Assembly (NCBI RefSeq): GCF_012769535.1
Contig: NZ_CP046565.1
Location: 558,001 to 622,000, forward strand
Reading direction: 5' to 3'
DNA from: Methylococcus geothermalis
GTDB taxonomy: Bacteria; Pseudomonadota; Gammaproteobacteria; Methylococcales; Methylococcaceae
DNA: 64,000 nucleotides
Shown here: positions 49,721 to 59,170 of the stretch, piece after piece
How positions within the stretch are numbered: position 1 is the stretch's first letter
Layout: the number at the start of each line of letters is the position of its first letter
Notes under the pieces: generated by a model
Seen by the model: only the letters and a program-made list of their open reading frames with translations
The model's database searches: none
What the model was told of the DNA's origin: nothing
Position numbers and translations under genes: made by a program

Positions 49721-50896
49721 ATGAACGTGAAAGCCCTCCTGATTCACGCCCGATGGCATGTTTTCCTTTCCCTTGTCCTGTTGGCCGGGTGGTGCCTGCC
49801 GCTCCGGGCGGAGCCGCCGCTGATTCCCGCGCCGCCCGAGCTGCCGGCCAAGGCCTATTTGCTGCAGGATTTCTTCAGCGGCCGGGTGCTGGCGGAGCGC
49901 AACGCCGACGAGCGCCTCGAGCCCGCCAGCCTGACCAAGGTCATGACGGCCTACATCCTGTTCCGCGAGCTGTCCAAGGGGCACGTCAAGCTGGAGGACA
50001 TGGTGACCGTCAGCGAAAAGGCCTGGCGCACCGAGGGCTCGCGGATGTTCGCCCAGGTCGGTGCCCAGATCTCGGTGGAAAACCTGCTCAAGGGCATGAT
50101 CGTCCAGTCCGGCAACGATGCCAGCGTCGCCCTGGCCGAGCATGTGGCCGGCGACGAGTCGGTGTTCGCCCAGATGATGAACCAGAATGCCGAGCGTCTG
50201 GGGATGACCAACACCCATTTCAAGAACAGCATGGGACTGCCCGACCCGGACCATTACACCACCGCCCGCGACCTCGCGACGCTGACCCGGGCGATGATCA
50301 AGGAGTTTCCGCAATACTATGCCTGGCACGCCATCAAGGAATTCGTGTTCAACGACATCAAGCAGGTGAACCGCAACCGGCTGCTGTGGCGCGATCCCTC
50401 GGTGGACGGTGTCAAGACCGGCCACACCGAAGGAGCGGGCTATTGCCTGATCACGTCCGCCCTGCGCGACGGCGACCGCCTGATTTCGGTGGTTCTGGGC
50501 ACCAAGAGCGATACCGATCGCGCCAATGCCAATGAGGCCCTGCTCAATTACGGCTTCCGCTTCTTTGAAACCAAGCCGATTCACAAGGGCAACGAAGAGC
50601 TTGCCAAGGCCCGCATCTGGAAAGGCGAGCAGACCGAGGTGCCGGTCGGCGTGGACGAGGATTTGTATGCGACCTTTCCGCGCGGGCAGTTCCAGAACCT
50701 GAAGACGGCGATGGAAGTCGATGCCAACGCCATGGCGCCGGTCAAGAAAGGCGACAAGCTGGGCAGCATCCAGGTCACGTTCAACAACGAAACGGTCGCC
50801 CAGCGGGATCTGGTGGCTTTGCAGGAGGTCGCGGAAGGCGGCATTTTCCGCCGGGCGCTGGATCACATCCTGCTCTGGCTGAAGCGGCAGGGCTAG
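49721..50896 (+). CDS. dacA: D-alanyl-D-alanine carboxypeptidase (PBP5/6 type)
   Basis: A 391-residue low-molecular-weight PBP that removes the terminal D-Ala from pentapeptides. After a signal peptide (about 1-30) the motifs are S70-L-T-K73, S130-G-N132 and K232-T-G. The C-terminal beta-rich domain and a terminal amphipathic helix (ALDHILLWLKRQG) fit membrane-surface attachment. Its product frees D-alanine, which fits the D-amino-acid transaminase gene right after it (16-base gap). Confidence 0.95.
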   Translation: MNVKALLIHARWHVFLSLVLLAGWCLPLRAEPPLIPAPPELPAKAYLLQDFFSGRVLAERNADERLEPASLTKVMTAYILFRELSKGHVKLEDMVTVSEKAWRTEGSRMFAQVGAQISVENLLKGMIVQSGNDASVALAEHVAGDESVFAQMMNQNAERLGMTNTHFKNSMGLPDPDHYTTARDLATLTRAMIKEFPQYYAWHAIKEFVFNDIKQVNRNRLLWRDPSVDGVKTGHTEGAGYCLITSALRDGDRLISVVLGTKSDTDRANANEALLNYGFRFFETKPIHKGNEELAKARIWKGEQTEVPVGVDEDLYATFPRGQFQNLKTAMEVDANAMAPVKKGDKLGSIQVTFNNETVAQRDLVALQEVAEGGIFRRALDHILLWLKRQG

Positions 50897-50912
50897 ATTC
50901 GAACTTTCCGGC

Positions 50913-51764
50913 ATGAACAGTCCCCTGGTTTATCTCAACGGCGAGTTTCTGCCGCTGGAACAGGCCCGCGTGTCCGTCCTGGACCGGGGATTCCTGTTCG
51001 GCGACGGCGTCTACGAGGTCATCCCCGTCTATGGCGGGCAGCCGCTGCGGCTCGAAGAGCATCTCACGAGGCTGGACGGCAGCCTGCGCGGCATCCGCAT
51101 GACTTCTCCCCTGAGCCGGGCCGAGTGGGCGGAAGTCGTCGGCCGTCTGATCGACGGGCCGGACGACCAGTCGGTGTATCTGCAGGTGACGCGTGGGGCA
51201 GGCCCCGCCCGCGACCATGCGATTCCGGCCGGCGTCACGCCCACGGTCTTCGCCATGGGTTCGCCGATCGCGCCGGTCCCGTTGGCCGGGGTCCGCGCCA
51301 TCACGCTGGACGACATCCGCTGGCGCTGGTGCAACATCAAGGCCATCACGCTGTTGCCCAACGTGCTGCTGCGGCAGGAGGCTGCCGATAAGGGCTGCGC
51401 CGAGGCGGTCCTGGTCCGCGATGGCCGCGTCACGGAAGGGACGGCCAGCAATGTGTTCGCGGTGATCGAGGGCGTGATCGTCACCCCGCCCAAGGGGCCG
51501 GAACTGCTTCCGGGCATCACCCGCGACCTGGTGCTGGAGCTGGTTCAGGCGGAGGGCCTGCCGGCACGGGAGCGAGCGATCCCGCTGGACGAGTTCGCCG
51601 GGGCCGAGGAAATCTGGATCACGAGTTCGACTCGGGAAGTGCTGCCGGTGGTCGAGCTGGACGGCCGACCGGTCGGTCGGGGAAGCCCCGGGCGCGTGTG
51701 GGAGCGGGTCAGCGCGCTGTACCAGGATTTCAAGCGCAGACTCAAGAGCGGCGTGATGGCATGA
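50913..51764 (+). CDS. dat: D-amino acid aminotransferase (class IV)
   Basis: A 283-residue fold-type IV PLP enzyme. The start YLNGEFLPLEQARVSVLDRGFLFGDGVYEVI (read in parts), the PLP lysine K143 in WCNIKAITLLPN and EGTASNVFAV are typical. R100 and H102 match the R-x-H carboxylate trap of D-amino-acid transaminases, favouring D-alanine/D-glutamate exchange over branched-chain or aminodeoxychorismate activity. It lies between dacA and the DUF493 gene, overlapping the latter by four bases. Confidence 0.88.
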   Translation: MNSPLVYLNGEFLPLEQARVSVLDRGFLFGDGVYEVIPVYGGQPLRLEEHLTRLDGSLRGIRMTSPLSRAEWAEVVGRLIDGPDDQSVYLQVTRGAGPARDHAIPAGVTPTVFAMGSPIAPVPLAGVRAITLDDIRWRWCNIKAITLLPNVLLRQEAADKGCAEAVLVRDGRVTEGTASNVFAVIEGVIVTPPKGPELLPGITRDLVLELVQAEGLPARERAIPLDEFAGAEEIWITSSTREVLPVVELDGRPVGRGSPGRVWERVSALYQDFKRRLKSGVMA

Positions 51765-52024
51765 GCCTGGACGAGCTGCTCGACTTCCCCTGCGAGTTCC
51801 CGATCAAGGTATTCGGCTCGGCCGAGGGCGGGTTCGCCGCTTCGGTCGAGGCTGCGGTGCGTCTCGCCGCGCCCGAGCTGGAAGAGGTGAGCGTCACCGT
51901 CCGGGCCAGCGGCGGCGGCAGGTTCGTGGCGGTGACGGTGACGATCACGGCCTCGAGCCAGGCTCAGATCGAGGCGATCTACGGGCGTATCGGCACCCTG
52001 CCCGGCGTGCTGATGGTTCTTTAA
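51761..52024 (+). CDS. ybeD: DUF493 family protein (YbeD-like)
   Basis: An 87-residue ferredoxin-like-fold protein with LLDFPCEFPIKVFG at the start and a VTVTITASSQAQIEAIYGRI stretch near the end, as in E. coli YbeD, which lies between dacA and lipB there. Function is not established; a regulatory role by analogy to ACT domains has been suggested for the fold. Coupled to dat by an ATGA overlap. Here mgtE separates it from lipB. Confidence 0.88.
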   Translation: MSLDELLDFPCEFPIKVFGSAEGGFAASVEAAVRLAAPELEEVSVTVRASGGGRFVAVTVTITASSQAQIEAIYGRIGTLPGVLMVL

Positions 52025-52034
52025 CGATAACTCC

Positions 52035-52090
52035 GTCCGGCTATGGTATAAGCCCGGACGCACTTCCCATCCGCCGGCGGCTCCGCCGGC
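52035..52090 (+). promoter_or_regulatory. Two inverted repeats before mgtE
   Basis: GTCCGG (52035-52040) and CCGGAC (52054-52059) flank a stretch containing a -10-like TATAAG, and GCCGGCGG (52073-52080) and CCGCCGGC (52083-52090) form an 8-base inverted repeat with a two-base centre. The second could end the ybeD transcript or fold in the mgtE leader. I do not recognise an M-box or other known magnesium riboswitch. Confidence 0.4.
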
Positions 52091-52119
52091 GCCGTGATCA
52101 CCGACGTCCGTTTCCCGCC

Positions 52120-53565
52120 ATGTCCGATTCCCTCATCGAAACCAGTGACGAAAGACTGCGCCGGCTCGTGCGCGAAGTGCTGGACCTGCTGGACAAGCAG
52201 AAACTGGAGGAAACGATTCTTCGGCATCAACCGATGTCCCGGCATGAGCTGATCGAAAGCCTGATGCACAAGCAGCATCAGGTCGCGCTCAAGCAGAAGC
52301 TCGATTCGCTCCATGCCGCCGACATCGCCTTCGTGCTGGAGGCCCTGCCGCAGGCGCAGCGTCTGGCCATCTGGGCGCTGGTGGATCCCGAGATGGACGG
52401 CGAAATCCTGCTGCATGTCTCGGATGCCGTGCGCGAGTCGTTGATCTCCGACATGGACCGGGAGGAGCTGCTCCATGCCACCGAGCAGCTCGACACCGAC
52501 GAGATCGCGGACCTGGCCCCCGACCTCCCCGAGGAGGTCATGCAGGATCTGCTGAAGTCGCTCAACGACCAGACTCGCGCCCAGCTCGAATCGGTCCTGT
52601 CCTACGAGGAGGATACCGTCGCGGCGCTCATGGACTTCGGCATGGTGGCCATCCGGGAGGACACCACGCTCGGCGTCGTGCTGCGTTACCTGCGCCAGCG
52701 CGGCGACTTGCCCGAGAACACCGACAAGCTGTTCGTGGTCGACAAGCAGGGCGTGCTCCGGGGCGTGCTGTCGCTCAAGCGCCTCCTGCTGCGGAGCCCG
52801 GATGCACGGGTGGGCGACGTCATGTCCCGGGATGTCGTGATGTTCCATCTGGACGATGATGCTTCCGTCGCCGCCCGCGCCTTCGAGCGCTACGGCCTGC
52901 TTTCGGTGCCGGTGGTCGACGACCAGCAGCGTTTGCAAGGCCGGGTCAGCATCGACGCCATCGTCGACTACATCCGCCAGGAGTCCGACGAAGAAGCGCT
53001 TGCGCAGGCTGGCCTGATGCAGGAGGAAGACCTGTTTGCGAGCATCTGGAAAAGCGTCAAAAACCGCTGGGTATGGCTGGGCATCAACCTGCTGACCGCG
53101 TTCGCCAGCACCCGTGTCATCAGTCTGTTCGATGACACCATCGGGCGGGTGGTGGCGCTGGCATCGCTCATGCCCATCGTCGCCGGCATCGGCGGCAATA
53201 CCGGCACCCAGACCAGCACCCTGATCGTTCGTGCGCTGGCGCTGGGGCTGGTCGATTCGTCAAACGTGCGCCGCCTGGTGCTGAAGGAAATCGGCATCGG
53301 CCTCCTCAACGGGATTGTCTGGGGCGGTGTCATCGGTGCCCTGACGTATGCGCTGTACCGCGACCCGGCACTGGCTTCCGTGATGGCGGCGGCCATGGCC
53401 CTCAACCTGTTGGTAGCCGCGGTGACGGGTTTGTTCATCCCGCTGATCCGCGCCCGCCTCGACCTCGACCCGGCCATCGGCACCAGCGTGCTGCTCACCG
53501 CCATCACCGACGGCATGGGATTCTTCATCTTCCTGGGGCTGGCCACCCTGTTTCTGCTGAACTGA
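52120..53565 (+). CDS. mgtE: Magnesium transporter MgtE
   Basis: A 481-residue MgtE. The N-terminal superhelical domain spans about 30-135, a CBS pair about 138-260, a connecting helix, and five membrane helices from about 305 to the end, including PIVAGIGGNTGTQTSTL, the pore signature with conserved Asn and Gly. It is a Mg2+-gated channel: cytoplasmic Mg2+ bound by the N/CBS part closes it. It is inserted between the usually adjacent ybeD and lipB genes, with six bases before lipB. Confidence 0.94.
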   Translation: MSDSLIETSDERLRRLVREVLDLLDKQKLEETILRHQPMSRHELIESLMHKQHQVALKQKLDSLHAADIAFVLEALPQAQRLAIWALVDPEMDGEILLHVSDAVRESLISDMDREELLHATEQLDTDEIADLAPDLPEEVMQDLLKSLNDQTRAQLESVLSYEEDTVAALMDFGMVAIREDTTLGVVLRYLRQRGDLPENTDKLFVVDKQGVLRGVLSLKRLLLRSPDARVGDVMSRDVVMFHLDDDASVAARAFERYGLLSVPVVDDQQRLQGRVSIDAIVDYIRQESDEEALAQAGLMQEEDLFASIWKSVKNRWVWLGINLLTAFASTRVISLFDDTIGRVVALASLMPIVAGIGGNTGTQTSTLIVRALALGLVDSSNVRRLVLKEIGIGLLNGIVWGGVIGALTYALYRDPALASVMAAAMALNLLVAAVTGLFIPLIRARLDLDPAIGTSVLLTAITDGMGFFIFLGLATLFLLN

Positions 53566-53571
53566 ACGCCG

Positions 53572-54195
53572 ATGGCCTTCCGTGTCCGCATGCTGGGGCG
53601 AGCCGACTATGAACCGGTGTGGCGCGCCATGCAGGGGTTCACCGAGCAGCGCGGCGGCGAGGTGGACGACGAACTGTGGCTGGTCGAGCATCCGCCGGTT
53701 TACACGCTCGGCATGAACGGGGATGCCGCCCATATCCTCGATGCCGGGGATGTGCCGGTGGTCCGGACCGACCGGGGCGGACAGGTGACCTATCACGGCC
53801 CCGGCCAGCTCGTGCTCTACGCCCTGGTCGACCTGCAAAGGCGCAAACTCGGGGTGAGACGGATGGTCAGTGCGCTGGAAGAATCCGTCGTCGCGCTGTT
53901 GCGCCAGTACGGCCTGAGTGCGCAGGCACGCAGCGATGCGCCCGGCGTCTACGTGGCGGGGGCCAAGATCGCATCGCTCGGCCTGCGGGTGCGGCGCGGC
54001 TGCTGCTATCACGGGGTCGCTCTCAACGTCCGTCCCGAGCTGGAAGCCTTCGGCCGGATCAATCCCTGCGGCCATGCCGGCTTGCCGGTGACGCGGCTGG
54101 CTGATCTGGGCGTGGATGTGCAGGTGTTCGAGCCAGCGGCGGCGCTGGTGCGTGAATTGATGGTCCAGCTCGGCGACGAGGACATCGCGGCATGA
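53572..54195 (+). CDS. lipB: Octanoyl-[acyl carrier protein]:protein octanoyltransferase
   Basis: A 207-residue LipB that moves octanoyl from ACP to lipoyl domains. The signature [14 protein letters not shown] is present; the catalytic dyad is K132 (GAKIASLGL) and C166 (INPCGHAG). It overlaps lipA by four bases (ATGA), so the two lipoate-synthesis steps are co-translated. Confidence 0.96.
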   Translation: MAFRVRMLGRADYEPVWRAMQGFTEQRGGEVDDELWLVEHPPVYTLGMNGDAAHILDAGDVPVVRTDRGGQVTYHGPGQLVLYALVDLQRRKLGVRRMVSALEESVVALLRQYGLSAQARSDAPGVYVAGAKIASLGLRVRRGCCYHGVALNVRPELEAFGRINPCGHAGLPVTRLADLGVDVQVFEPAAALVRELMVQLGDEDIAA

Positions 54196-55163
54196 AAACC
54201 TTCGACGACAATAAGGCGCCTTCGCGCCAGACGCCAGCTTCCCATCAACGGGGAGCGGAAAAGCTCTCGCGCATCCCCATCAAGGTCGAACCCGTCGCGA
54301 CGCCTTTGCGCAAGCCCGACTGGATCAGGATACGCGCCGGTACCGGCGAGGAAGTCCAGCGCGTGAAGCGGCTGCTGCGGGAGCGCGGCCTGCACAGTGT
54401 CTGCGAAGAAGCGGCCTGCCCCAATCTGGCGGAATGTTTCGGCCACGGCACCGCCACCTTCATGATCCTCGGCGACATCTGTACCCGCCGCTGCCCCTTC
54501 TGCGATGTCGCCCACGGCCGCCCGGCACCGCCCGACCCGGCGGAACCCGGCCATCTCGCGGAAACCATCGCCCTGCTGGGGCTGCGTTACGTGGTGATCA
54601 CTTCGGTCGACCGGGACGATCTGCGCGACGGCGGCGCGGGGCATTTCGCCGCCTGTATCCGGGCCTTGCGCTCGGGCTGTCCCGGGCTCGCCATCGAGAT
54701 TCTGACCCCGGATTTCCGGGGCCGCATCGAAACGGCGCTCGATCTGCTCGCCGCCGATCCGCCGGACGTGTTCAACCACAACATCGAAACCGTGCCCCGC
54801 CTCTACCGCCAGGCGCGGCCCGGCGCCGACTACCACCAGTCGCTGGATCTCCTGGCTCGGTTCCGCGAGCGGGTGCCGGGCGTGCCGACCAAGTCGGGGC
54901 TGATGCTCGGCCTGGGCGAGACCTTGGACGAAGTTCGCGAGGTGCTGCGCGATCTCCGCGGCCGTGGTTGTGAGATGCTCACTTTGGGCCAGTATCTCCA
55001 GCCCAGCCGGGACCATTTGCCCGTGACGCGCTACGTTCCCCCGTCCGAATTCGACGAACTCGCCGATTGCGCGCGGGACCTGGGTTTCGCCAGCGTCGCC
55101 AGCGCCCCCCTGGTGCGTTCGTCTTACCATGCCGACCAGCAGGCCGCGAGCATCGGACGCTGA
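54192..55163 (+). CDS. lipA: Lipoyl synthase
   Basis: A 323-residue radical SAM enzyme that inserts two sulfurs into the octanoyl chain. The auxiliary cluster motif [12 protein letters not shown] has C71, C76 and C82, and the radical SAM site CTRRCPFC has C97, C101 and C104. The terminal conserved serine region ([11 protein letters not shown]) is intact. Last gene of the envelope/lipoate run. Confidence 0.96.
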   Translation: MKTFDDNKAPSRQTPASHQRGAEKLSRIPIKVEPVATPLRKPDWIRIRAGTGEEVQRVKRLLRERGLHSVCEEAACPNLAECFGHGTATFMILGDICTRRCPFCDVAHGRPAPPDPAEPGHLAETIALLGLRYVVITSVDRDDLRDGGAGHFAACIRALRSGCPGLAIEILTPDFRGRIETALDLLAADPPDVFNHNIETVPRLYRQARPGADYHQSLDLLARFRERVPGVPTKSGLMLGLGETLDEVREVLRDLRGRGCEMLTLGQYLQPSRDHLPVTRYVPPSEFDELADCARDLGFASVASAPLVRSSYHADQQAASIGR

Positions 55164-55201
55164 CGCGCCGGGAACGGGTTAGACTATCGGTTCACGCGAT
55201 C

Positions 55202-55220
55202 GGGCCCGCTCCAGGCGGGT
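55202..55220 (+). terminator. Possible terminator after lipA
   Basis: GGCCCGC and GCGGGTC pair (seven pairs with one G-U) over a five-base TCCAG loop, followed by TCTTTGG. It lies about 40 bases past the lipA stop and before the next gene, a plausible weak intrinsic terminator. Confidence 0.4.
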
Positions 55221-55257
55221 CTCTTTGGCCCACCACGACGACAGAAGAGGACTTCGC

Positions 55258-55860
55258 ATGCCCGCCTACCCCCGAGCCGAGCTGGAACAAATGGTCGAGC
55301 GCTGGCTGGCCGCCAACCGCGATGCGGAGCGGGCCGGCGACTGGATCCAGTCACTCGGCGCGATGTACACCGAAGACGCCGAATACGGCTGGAACATGGG
55401 GCCCGACCAGGCGTTCCTGGCCCGCGGGCGGCAGCAGATCATGGACTGGGCGCTCGGCTTCCACATGGAGGGTTTCGAGCAATGGCGCTACCCCTACGAC
55501 CACGTGCTGATCGACGAGGCGCAGGGCGAGGTCATCGGTTTCTGGCGTCAGGTGTCGCCGGCCCGACGGCCGGACGGCAGCCATTACGAGGTCGCCGGGC
55601 TCGGCGGTTCCTGGTTCCGCTATGGCGGCAATGACCAATGGTGCTGGCAGCGCGATTTCTTCGACCTGGGCAACGTCAAGGCGCTGTTCATGGAACTGGC
55701 GGCCAACGGCCAGCTCGACGCACCGGTGAGGCGCAAGATCGCCAGGCTGGCGAAGGGCCAGGCGATGCCCGGGGTTTATCCCTTGCATCCGGCGCCGGGC
55801 GCGCTCGCCAGGCTCAAGGGGTATTACGCGATGGCCCGCATCGTCCTGTTCGGCGCCTAG
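55258..55860 (+). CDS. SnoaL/NTF2-like protein, unknown function
   Basis: A 200-residue protein. Residues 5-140 look like an NTF2/SnoaL-type cone fold: a helical start with ERWLAANRDAERAGDW, then MYTEDAEYGWNMGP, and alternating strands around WRYPYDHVLIDEAQGEVIGFWRQ. The C-terminal 50 residues are helical and basic. Members can be isomerases, hydrolases or simple binding proteins, so no reaction is assigned. An AGAGGA ribosome site precedes the ATG. It is separated from lipA by about 95 bases and convergent with the GH5 gene. Confidence 0.72.
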   Translation: MPAYPRAELEQMVERWLAANRDAERAGDWIQSLGAMYTEDAEYGWNMGPDQAFLARGRQQIMDWALGFHMEGFEQWRYPYDHVLIDEAQGEVIGFWRQVSPARRPDGSHYEVAGLGGSWFRYGGNDQWCWQRDFFDLGNVKALFMELAANGQLDAPVRRKIARLAKGQAMPGVYPLHPAPGALARLKGYYAMARIVLFGA

Positions 55861-55892
55861 CGTTTCCCCGAGAGGACGGAGGTATCGGGAAA

Positions 55893-55921
55893 CCCGAGGG
55901 GACATCCGGGTCACCCTCGGG
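55893..55921. terminator. Inverted repeat between two convergent genes
   Basis: CCCGAGGG (55893-55900) and CCCTCGGG (55914-55921) are exact reverse complements over 13 bases. It sits in the 126-base gap between the convergent SnoaL-like and GH5 genes and may end transcripts from both sides. Confidence 0.45.
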
Positions 55922-55986
55922 AGATGGTCGCAGCGAGGCTTCGGACGGCGGTGCTCACGGCGGCGTCGAGCTTGCCTCGTTAGGGG

Positions 55987-57903
55987 TCAACGCACGGCGC
56001 AGAACCCGAATTGAACCGTGCCGTTGGCGGGTACCGTCTTGTTCCAGTCGAGGCCGCTCGCGGTCAGCAGGTTTCCGGACTGGGTGTAGACGGCATTCCA
56101 GAGGTTGTCGATGGTGCCTTCGATGGCGAGGCTGACTTGCCAGACGATCGGTGCCGAACCGGAGTTGCGGACGTCGACCTGCGCGCAATAGCCCGTGCCC
56201 CAATCCGATGGAACGGTCAGCGTCGTTTGCAGCCCGCCCGCGGCCGGATTGGTCTCATCAGTGTCGGCGGTGGAGGTGCACCCCGGATCGGCCGGATAAT
56301 CGCCAAGGCCATCGCCATCATTGTCGACGCCATCGGCACATGCCGCCTTGGGGGCGGGCCGGTCGGCGCAGAATCCGAAGGTGGCGGTGGCGCCGGCCTG
56401 GAGCGTTTCGTTCCAGTTGAGGCCGGAGGCGTCGACTTGGCTTCCTGTCTGAGTGTAAGCCGCGTTCCACAGGTTGTTGATCGTCCCTTGTACGGTGAAT
56501 GATGTCTTCCATTTCACCGGGGTGGAGGTGCCGTTGGTCACCGCGACGTCGGTGCAATAGCCGGTGCCCCAGTCGGAGCCGATCGTCAGCTTAGCCGGGA
56601 GAGTCTGTTCCGCAGGCGTCGTGACCGGGTTGGATTCGTCGGTGTCGGCGGCAGAGGAACAGCCGGGATCGGCGGGATAGTCGGTGGCTCCGTCGCCGTC
56701 ATTGTCGATTCCGTCCGCACAGGCGGGAGCCGGTGCAGGCGTGGGAGTCGGCGCGGGCGTCGAAGTCGGCACCGGCGTCGGCGAGGGCGTCGCAGTTCCC
56801 CACAAGCGGCTCAGCAGGTCGACCTTGTCCTGCCAGACATGGGTCCAGTCGTCCTGGAGGATTCCGCCGGTGTCCCCGCTGTTGGGATTCCACGCCCAGT
56901 AGAACAAATGCCGGATGTCTTTGCCGACGAGGTAATCGACCAGGGCATTCTGGAACACCTTGTCCTTGGGATCGCCGCCGTGGCCGTATTTGCCGCCGGT
57001 TTCCCCGATGGCGATGGTGTAACCCTTGTCTTTGAACTGGCCGAAATGGGCGTTCCAGATGGCCGGCATGTTGGCCGGGAAGTCGGGTGCGGCGAAATAC
57101 GGCTGGGCATAGACGTCCGGCCCGTACACATGGGGCGACAGCACCAAGCGGTTCGCCGGGATGGCCAGGGGATGGCAGTCCAGGGGTTCCAGATTGCCGC
57201 CCCACCAATGGTTGATCCTGCCGCTGCAGGAAGGGTTTTCCTGGATGCCCTCGACGAACACCAGCAGGTCCGGTGCGGCGGCGAGCACCGCCGCGGCGGC
57301 CTTCTCCGCCGCGCCGTTCCAGTCGGTGGCGGTGTTGCCGGTGCCCCAGGTGGCGGCGCCGTGCGGTTCGTTCTTCAGGTCGATGCCCAGGAAATGGGGA
57401 AGGGATTTGTAGCGGTTCGCCATGAAGCTCAAGTCGCCGATCCATTGCTGCTCGGTGTAGGCCGGGCCGTACCAAAGTTCCGCTATGCCGTCGTTGCAGT
57501 CCAGCCGGTGATGATCGAGCAGGATGTAAAACCCTTGGCGATCGAATTCGGCGATGACGGCATCCAGGATCTGCAGCGAATTCTTGCCGGCGAGATCGGG
57601 ATTCAGCGTCGCATTGAAGTTGTTGACGGCGACGCCGTCGAGCGTCGCCGGGCAGACCGGCAGCCGCACGGCGTTGAATCCCAGGGATTTCATCTGGGCG
57701 ATCATGTCCTTCCAGTTGCGCGCCCACAGGCCGTGGGCAATGTGGTCCGCGGTTTCGAAGCCGAACCAGTTGAGTCCGCGCAACTGCACGGCTTGGCCGT
57801 TGCCGTCGTAGATGTCGCCATGGTCTATGGAATAAGCATGAGTCCAGCCCGGTGTTTGGAGCAGGGCGAGCAACAGGAGGTTGTTCTTGTTAAGTCTCGA
57901 CAT
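55987..57903 (-). CDS. Secreted GH5 cellulase-like enzyme with two CBM2 modules
   Basis: A 638-residue modular enzyme. Signal peptide about 1-23; GH5 catalytic domain about 25-370 with acid/base E179 (LKNEPHG) and nucleophile E301 (IGETGGKYG); Pro/Thr linker 371-394; a DNDGDG motif block (395-423); CBM2 cellulose-binding module (about 437-512); a second DNDGDG block (522-550); a second CBM2 (about 559-636). Each CBM2 keeps the SDWGTGYC start and LNWN or LDWN. It should act on beta-1,4-glucans outside the cell. No other glycoside hydrolase is adjacent. Confidence 0.93.
   Translation of the reverse strand: MSRLNKNNLLLLALLQTPGWTHAYSIDHGDIYDGNGQAVQLRGLNWFGFETADHIAHGLWARNWKDMIAQMKSLGFNAVRLPVCPATLDGVAVNNFNATLNPDLAGKNSLQILDAVIAEFDRQGFYILLDHHRLDCNDGIAELWYGPAYTEQQWIGDLSFMANRYKSLPHFLGIDLKNEPHGAATWGTGNTATDWNGAAEKAAAAVLAAAPDLLVFVEGIQENPSCSGRINHWWGGNLEPLDCHPLAIPANRLVLSPHVYGPDVYAQPYFAAPDFPANMPAIWNAHFGQFKDKGYTIAIGETGGKYGHGGDPKDKVFQNALVDYLVGKDIRHLFYWAWNPNSGDTGGILQDDWTHVWQDKVDLLSRLWGTATPSPTPVPTSTPAPTPTPAPAPACADGIDNDGDGATDYPADPGCSSAADTDESNPVTTPAEQTLPAKLTIGSDWGTGYCTDVAVTNGTSTPVKWKTSFTVQGTINNLWNAAYTQTGSQVDASGLNWNETLQAGATATFGFCADRPAPKAACADGVDNDGDGLGDYPADPGCTSTADTDETNPAAGGLQTTLTVPSDWGTGYCAQVDVRNSGSAPIVWQVSLAIEGTIDNLWNAVYTQSGNLLTASGLDWNKTVPANGTVQFGFCAVR
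56254..56721 (-). repeat. Duplicated linker plus CBM2 unit in the GH5 gene
   Basis: The coding blocks at 56635-56721 and 56254-56340 encode near-identical 29-residue units beginning [11 protein letters not shown] or [11 protein letters not shown] and ending in a DTDE motif. Each is followed by a CBM2 module, so the gene carries a tandem duplication of a linker-plus-module unit of about 125 residues. The Asp-rich core resembles thrombospondin type 3 calcium repeats. Confidence 0.8.
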
Positions 57904-58096
57904 GAGGAGTCCTCTTCAAAAGGGTTGGTGTCATCGATGCCGCCATCACAGAGCAAGTCGCCAATCTGATGTTGGAGCCTGTTGGGGCGCTTATGTTCCG
58001 CAGCATCGTTCATGCCATCTTCAAAGAAACAGGTTCCGGGAAGAACGTGATCCGGACCGTCAATCTTCCGGCGCCATCCCGGCTTTTCCTGACTGT

Positions 58097-58102
58097 TATA
58101 AT
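58097..58102 (+). promoter_or_regulatory. Extended -10 promoter of ppa
   Basis: A perfect TATAAT preceded by TG and one base (TGTTATAAT) lies about 30 bases before the ppa ATG. A matching -35 box at 16-18 bases is not seen, consistent with an extended -10 promoter. The leader would be about 24 bases and contains the GGAGAG ribosome site. Confidence 0.6.
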
Positions 58103-58132
58103 GGGCTATTTGCTCATTTCTGGAGAGAAGTC

Positions 58133-58681
58133 ATGGCGTTGATGAAAGTCAGTTCCGGCAGGCAGGTGCCGGACGACATCCATGTGGTCATCGAGATACC
58201 GGCGTTCAGCGATCCGGTGAAATACGAGGTCGACAAGGAGACCGGCGCCCTGTTCGTCGACCGTTTCATGGGCACGGCAATGCAGTATCCCTGCAACTAC
58301 GGCTATGTGCCGCATTCCTTGTCGGAGGACGGCGATCCGGTCGACGTCCTGGTGATCGCGCCCTGCCGCCTGCTGAGCGGCTCGGTGGTGCGGTGCAGGC
58401 CGATCGGCGTCCTGAAGATGGAAGACGAGTCCGGCGGCGACGCCAAGGTGCTGGCCGTGCCGGTCGACAAGCTTTCGCCGCTGTACGCCAAGGTCAAGTC
58501 CTATCGCGACATCCCCGAGCCGCAGTTGGCGCTGATCGCCCATTTCTTCGAGCATTACAAGGATCTCGAGCCAGGCAAGTGGGTGAAGATCAACGGCTGG
58601 GGCGACATCGACGAGGCGCGGCTGGAAATTTCCAGCAGCATCGAGCGCTACAATCAGGCCAAGGAAAAACCGTATTTCTGA
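58133..58681 (+). CDS. ppa: Inorganic pyrophosphatase (family I)
   Basis: A 182-residue soluble pyrophosphatase. It keeps [21 protein letters not shown], the metal-binding signature DGDPVDVLV and the lower site KSYRDIPE. It hydrolyses PPi and so drives biosynthetic reactions. The stop codon lies 28 bases inside the convergent hoxW gene. Length is close to that of the E. coli enzyme (175). Confidence 0.96.
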   Translation: MALMKVSSGRQVPDDIHVVIEIPAFSDPVKYEVDKETGALFVDRFMGTAMQYPCNYGYVPHSLSEDGDPVDVLVIAPCRLLSGSVVRCRPIGVLKMEDESGGDAKVLAVPVDKLSPLYAKVKSYRDIPEPQLALIAHFFEHYKDLEPGKWVKINGWGDIDEARLEISSSIERYNQAKEKPYF

Positions 58682-59169
58682 TCCGGTCCGCTGGGACGGG
58701 AATCCCAGCCAGTCCCCGTCGTCTCGCTGATGAGCGCTTCGGCGAAACGCAGCGCAGACTGAAGATTCGATTCCGCCTCCCGGCTTAGGGCGTCTCCCAG
58801 GCCGAACCGCTCTCCGCGGATGCTCAGGAGATAAGAGGGTGGCGGCTCGCCGCGGTTGAGGCGCCGGTAGACTTCCAGCAGGGCTTGCGGGCTGACGGCA
58901 TGGGTGGTGTAGCTGCCGTCGCGCAGGGGAACGAGCCGTTCGAACCGGAACGGCGGCGGGCAGTCGAGGTGGGCGTCCACGAACAGCACCCGTTCTCGCC
59001 CGGCGAGGTCGAGCGCATGCTCGATCTGGAGCTGGAAATCCTGCAGGAATTCGACATCCGCCCTTGGCGAGCTGGCCAAGCGTTCTTGCAGCGCTTCGAG
59101 GAACAGCGGCCCGAGCGCGTCGTCACCCCGGCTCGGGTTGCCGTAGCCGAAAATCAGCAGCCCCGCCAC
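58654..59169 (-). CDS. hoxW: Hydrogenase maturation protease (HoxW/HyaD type)
   Basis: A 171-residue endopeptidase that removes the C-terminal tail of a [NiFe] hydrogenase large subunit after nickel insertion. The family start [17 protein letters not shown] carries the first metal ligand (acidic residue in the RGDD segment), the second is D65 region (FVDAHLD), and TTHAVSP gives the histidine. It starts with GTG one base after the hoxH stop, so the two are coupled. Its last 28 bases overlap the convergent ppa gene. Confidence 0.88.
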   Translation of the reverse strand: MAGLLIFGYGNPSRGDDALGPLFLEALQERLASSPRADVEFLQDFQLQIEHALDLAGRERVLFVDAHLDCPPPFRFERLVPLRDGSYTTHAVSPQALLEVYRRLNRGEPPPSYLLSIRGERFGLGDALSREAESNLQSALRFAEALISETTGTGWDSRPSGPDQKYGFSLA

Positions 59170-59170
59170 C

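Noticed and set aside
52025-52119. M-box magnesium riboswitch upstream of mgtE
   Set aside because: The gap is only 95 bases and the visible pairing does not match the three-helix M-box architecture.
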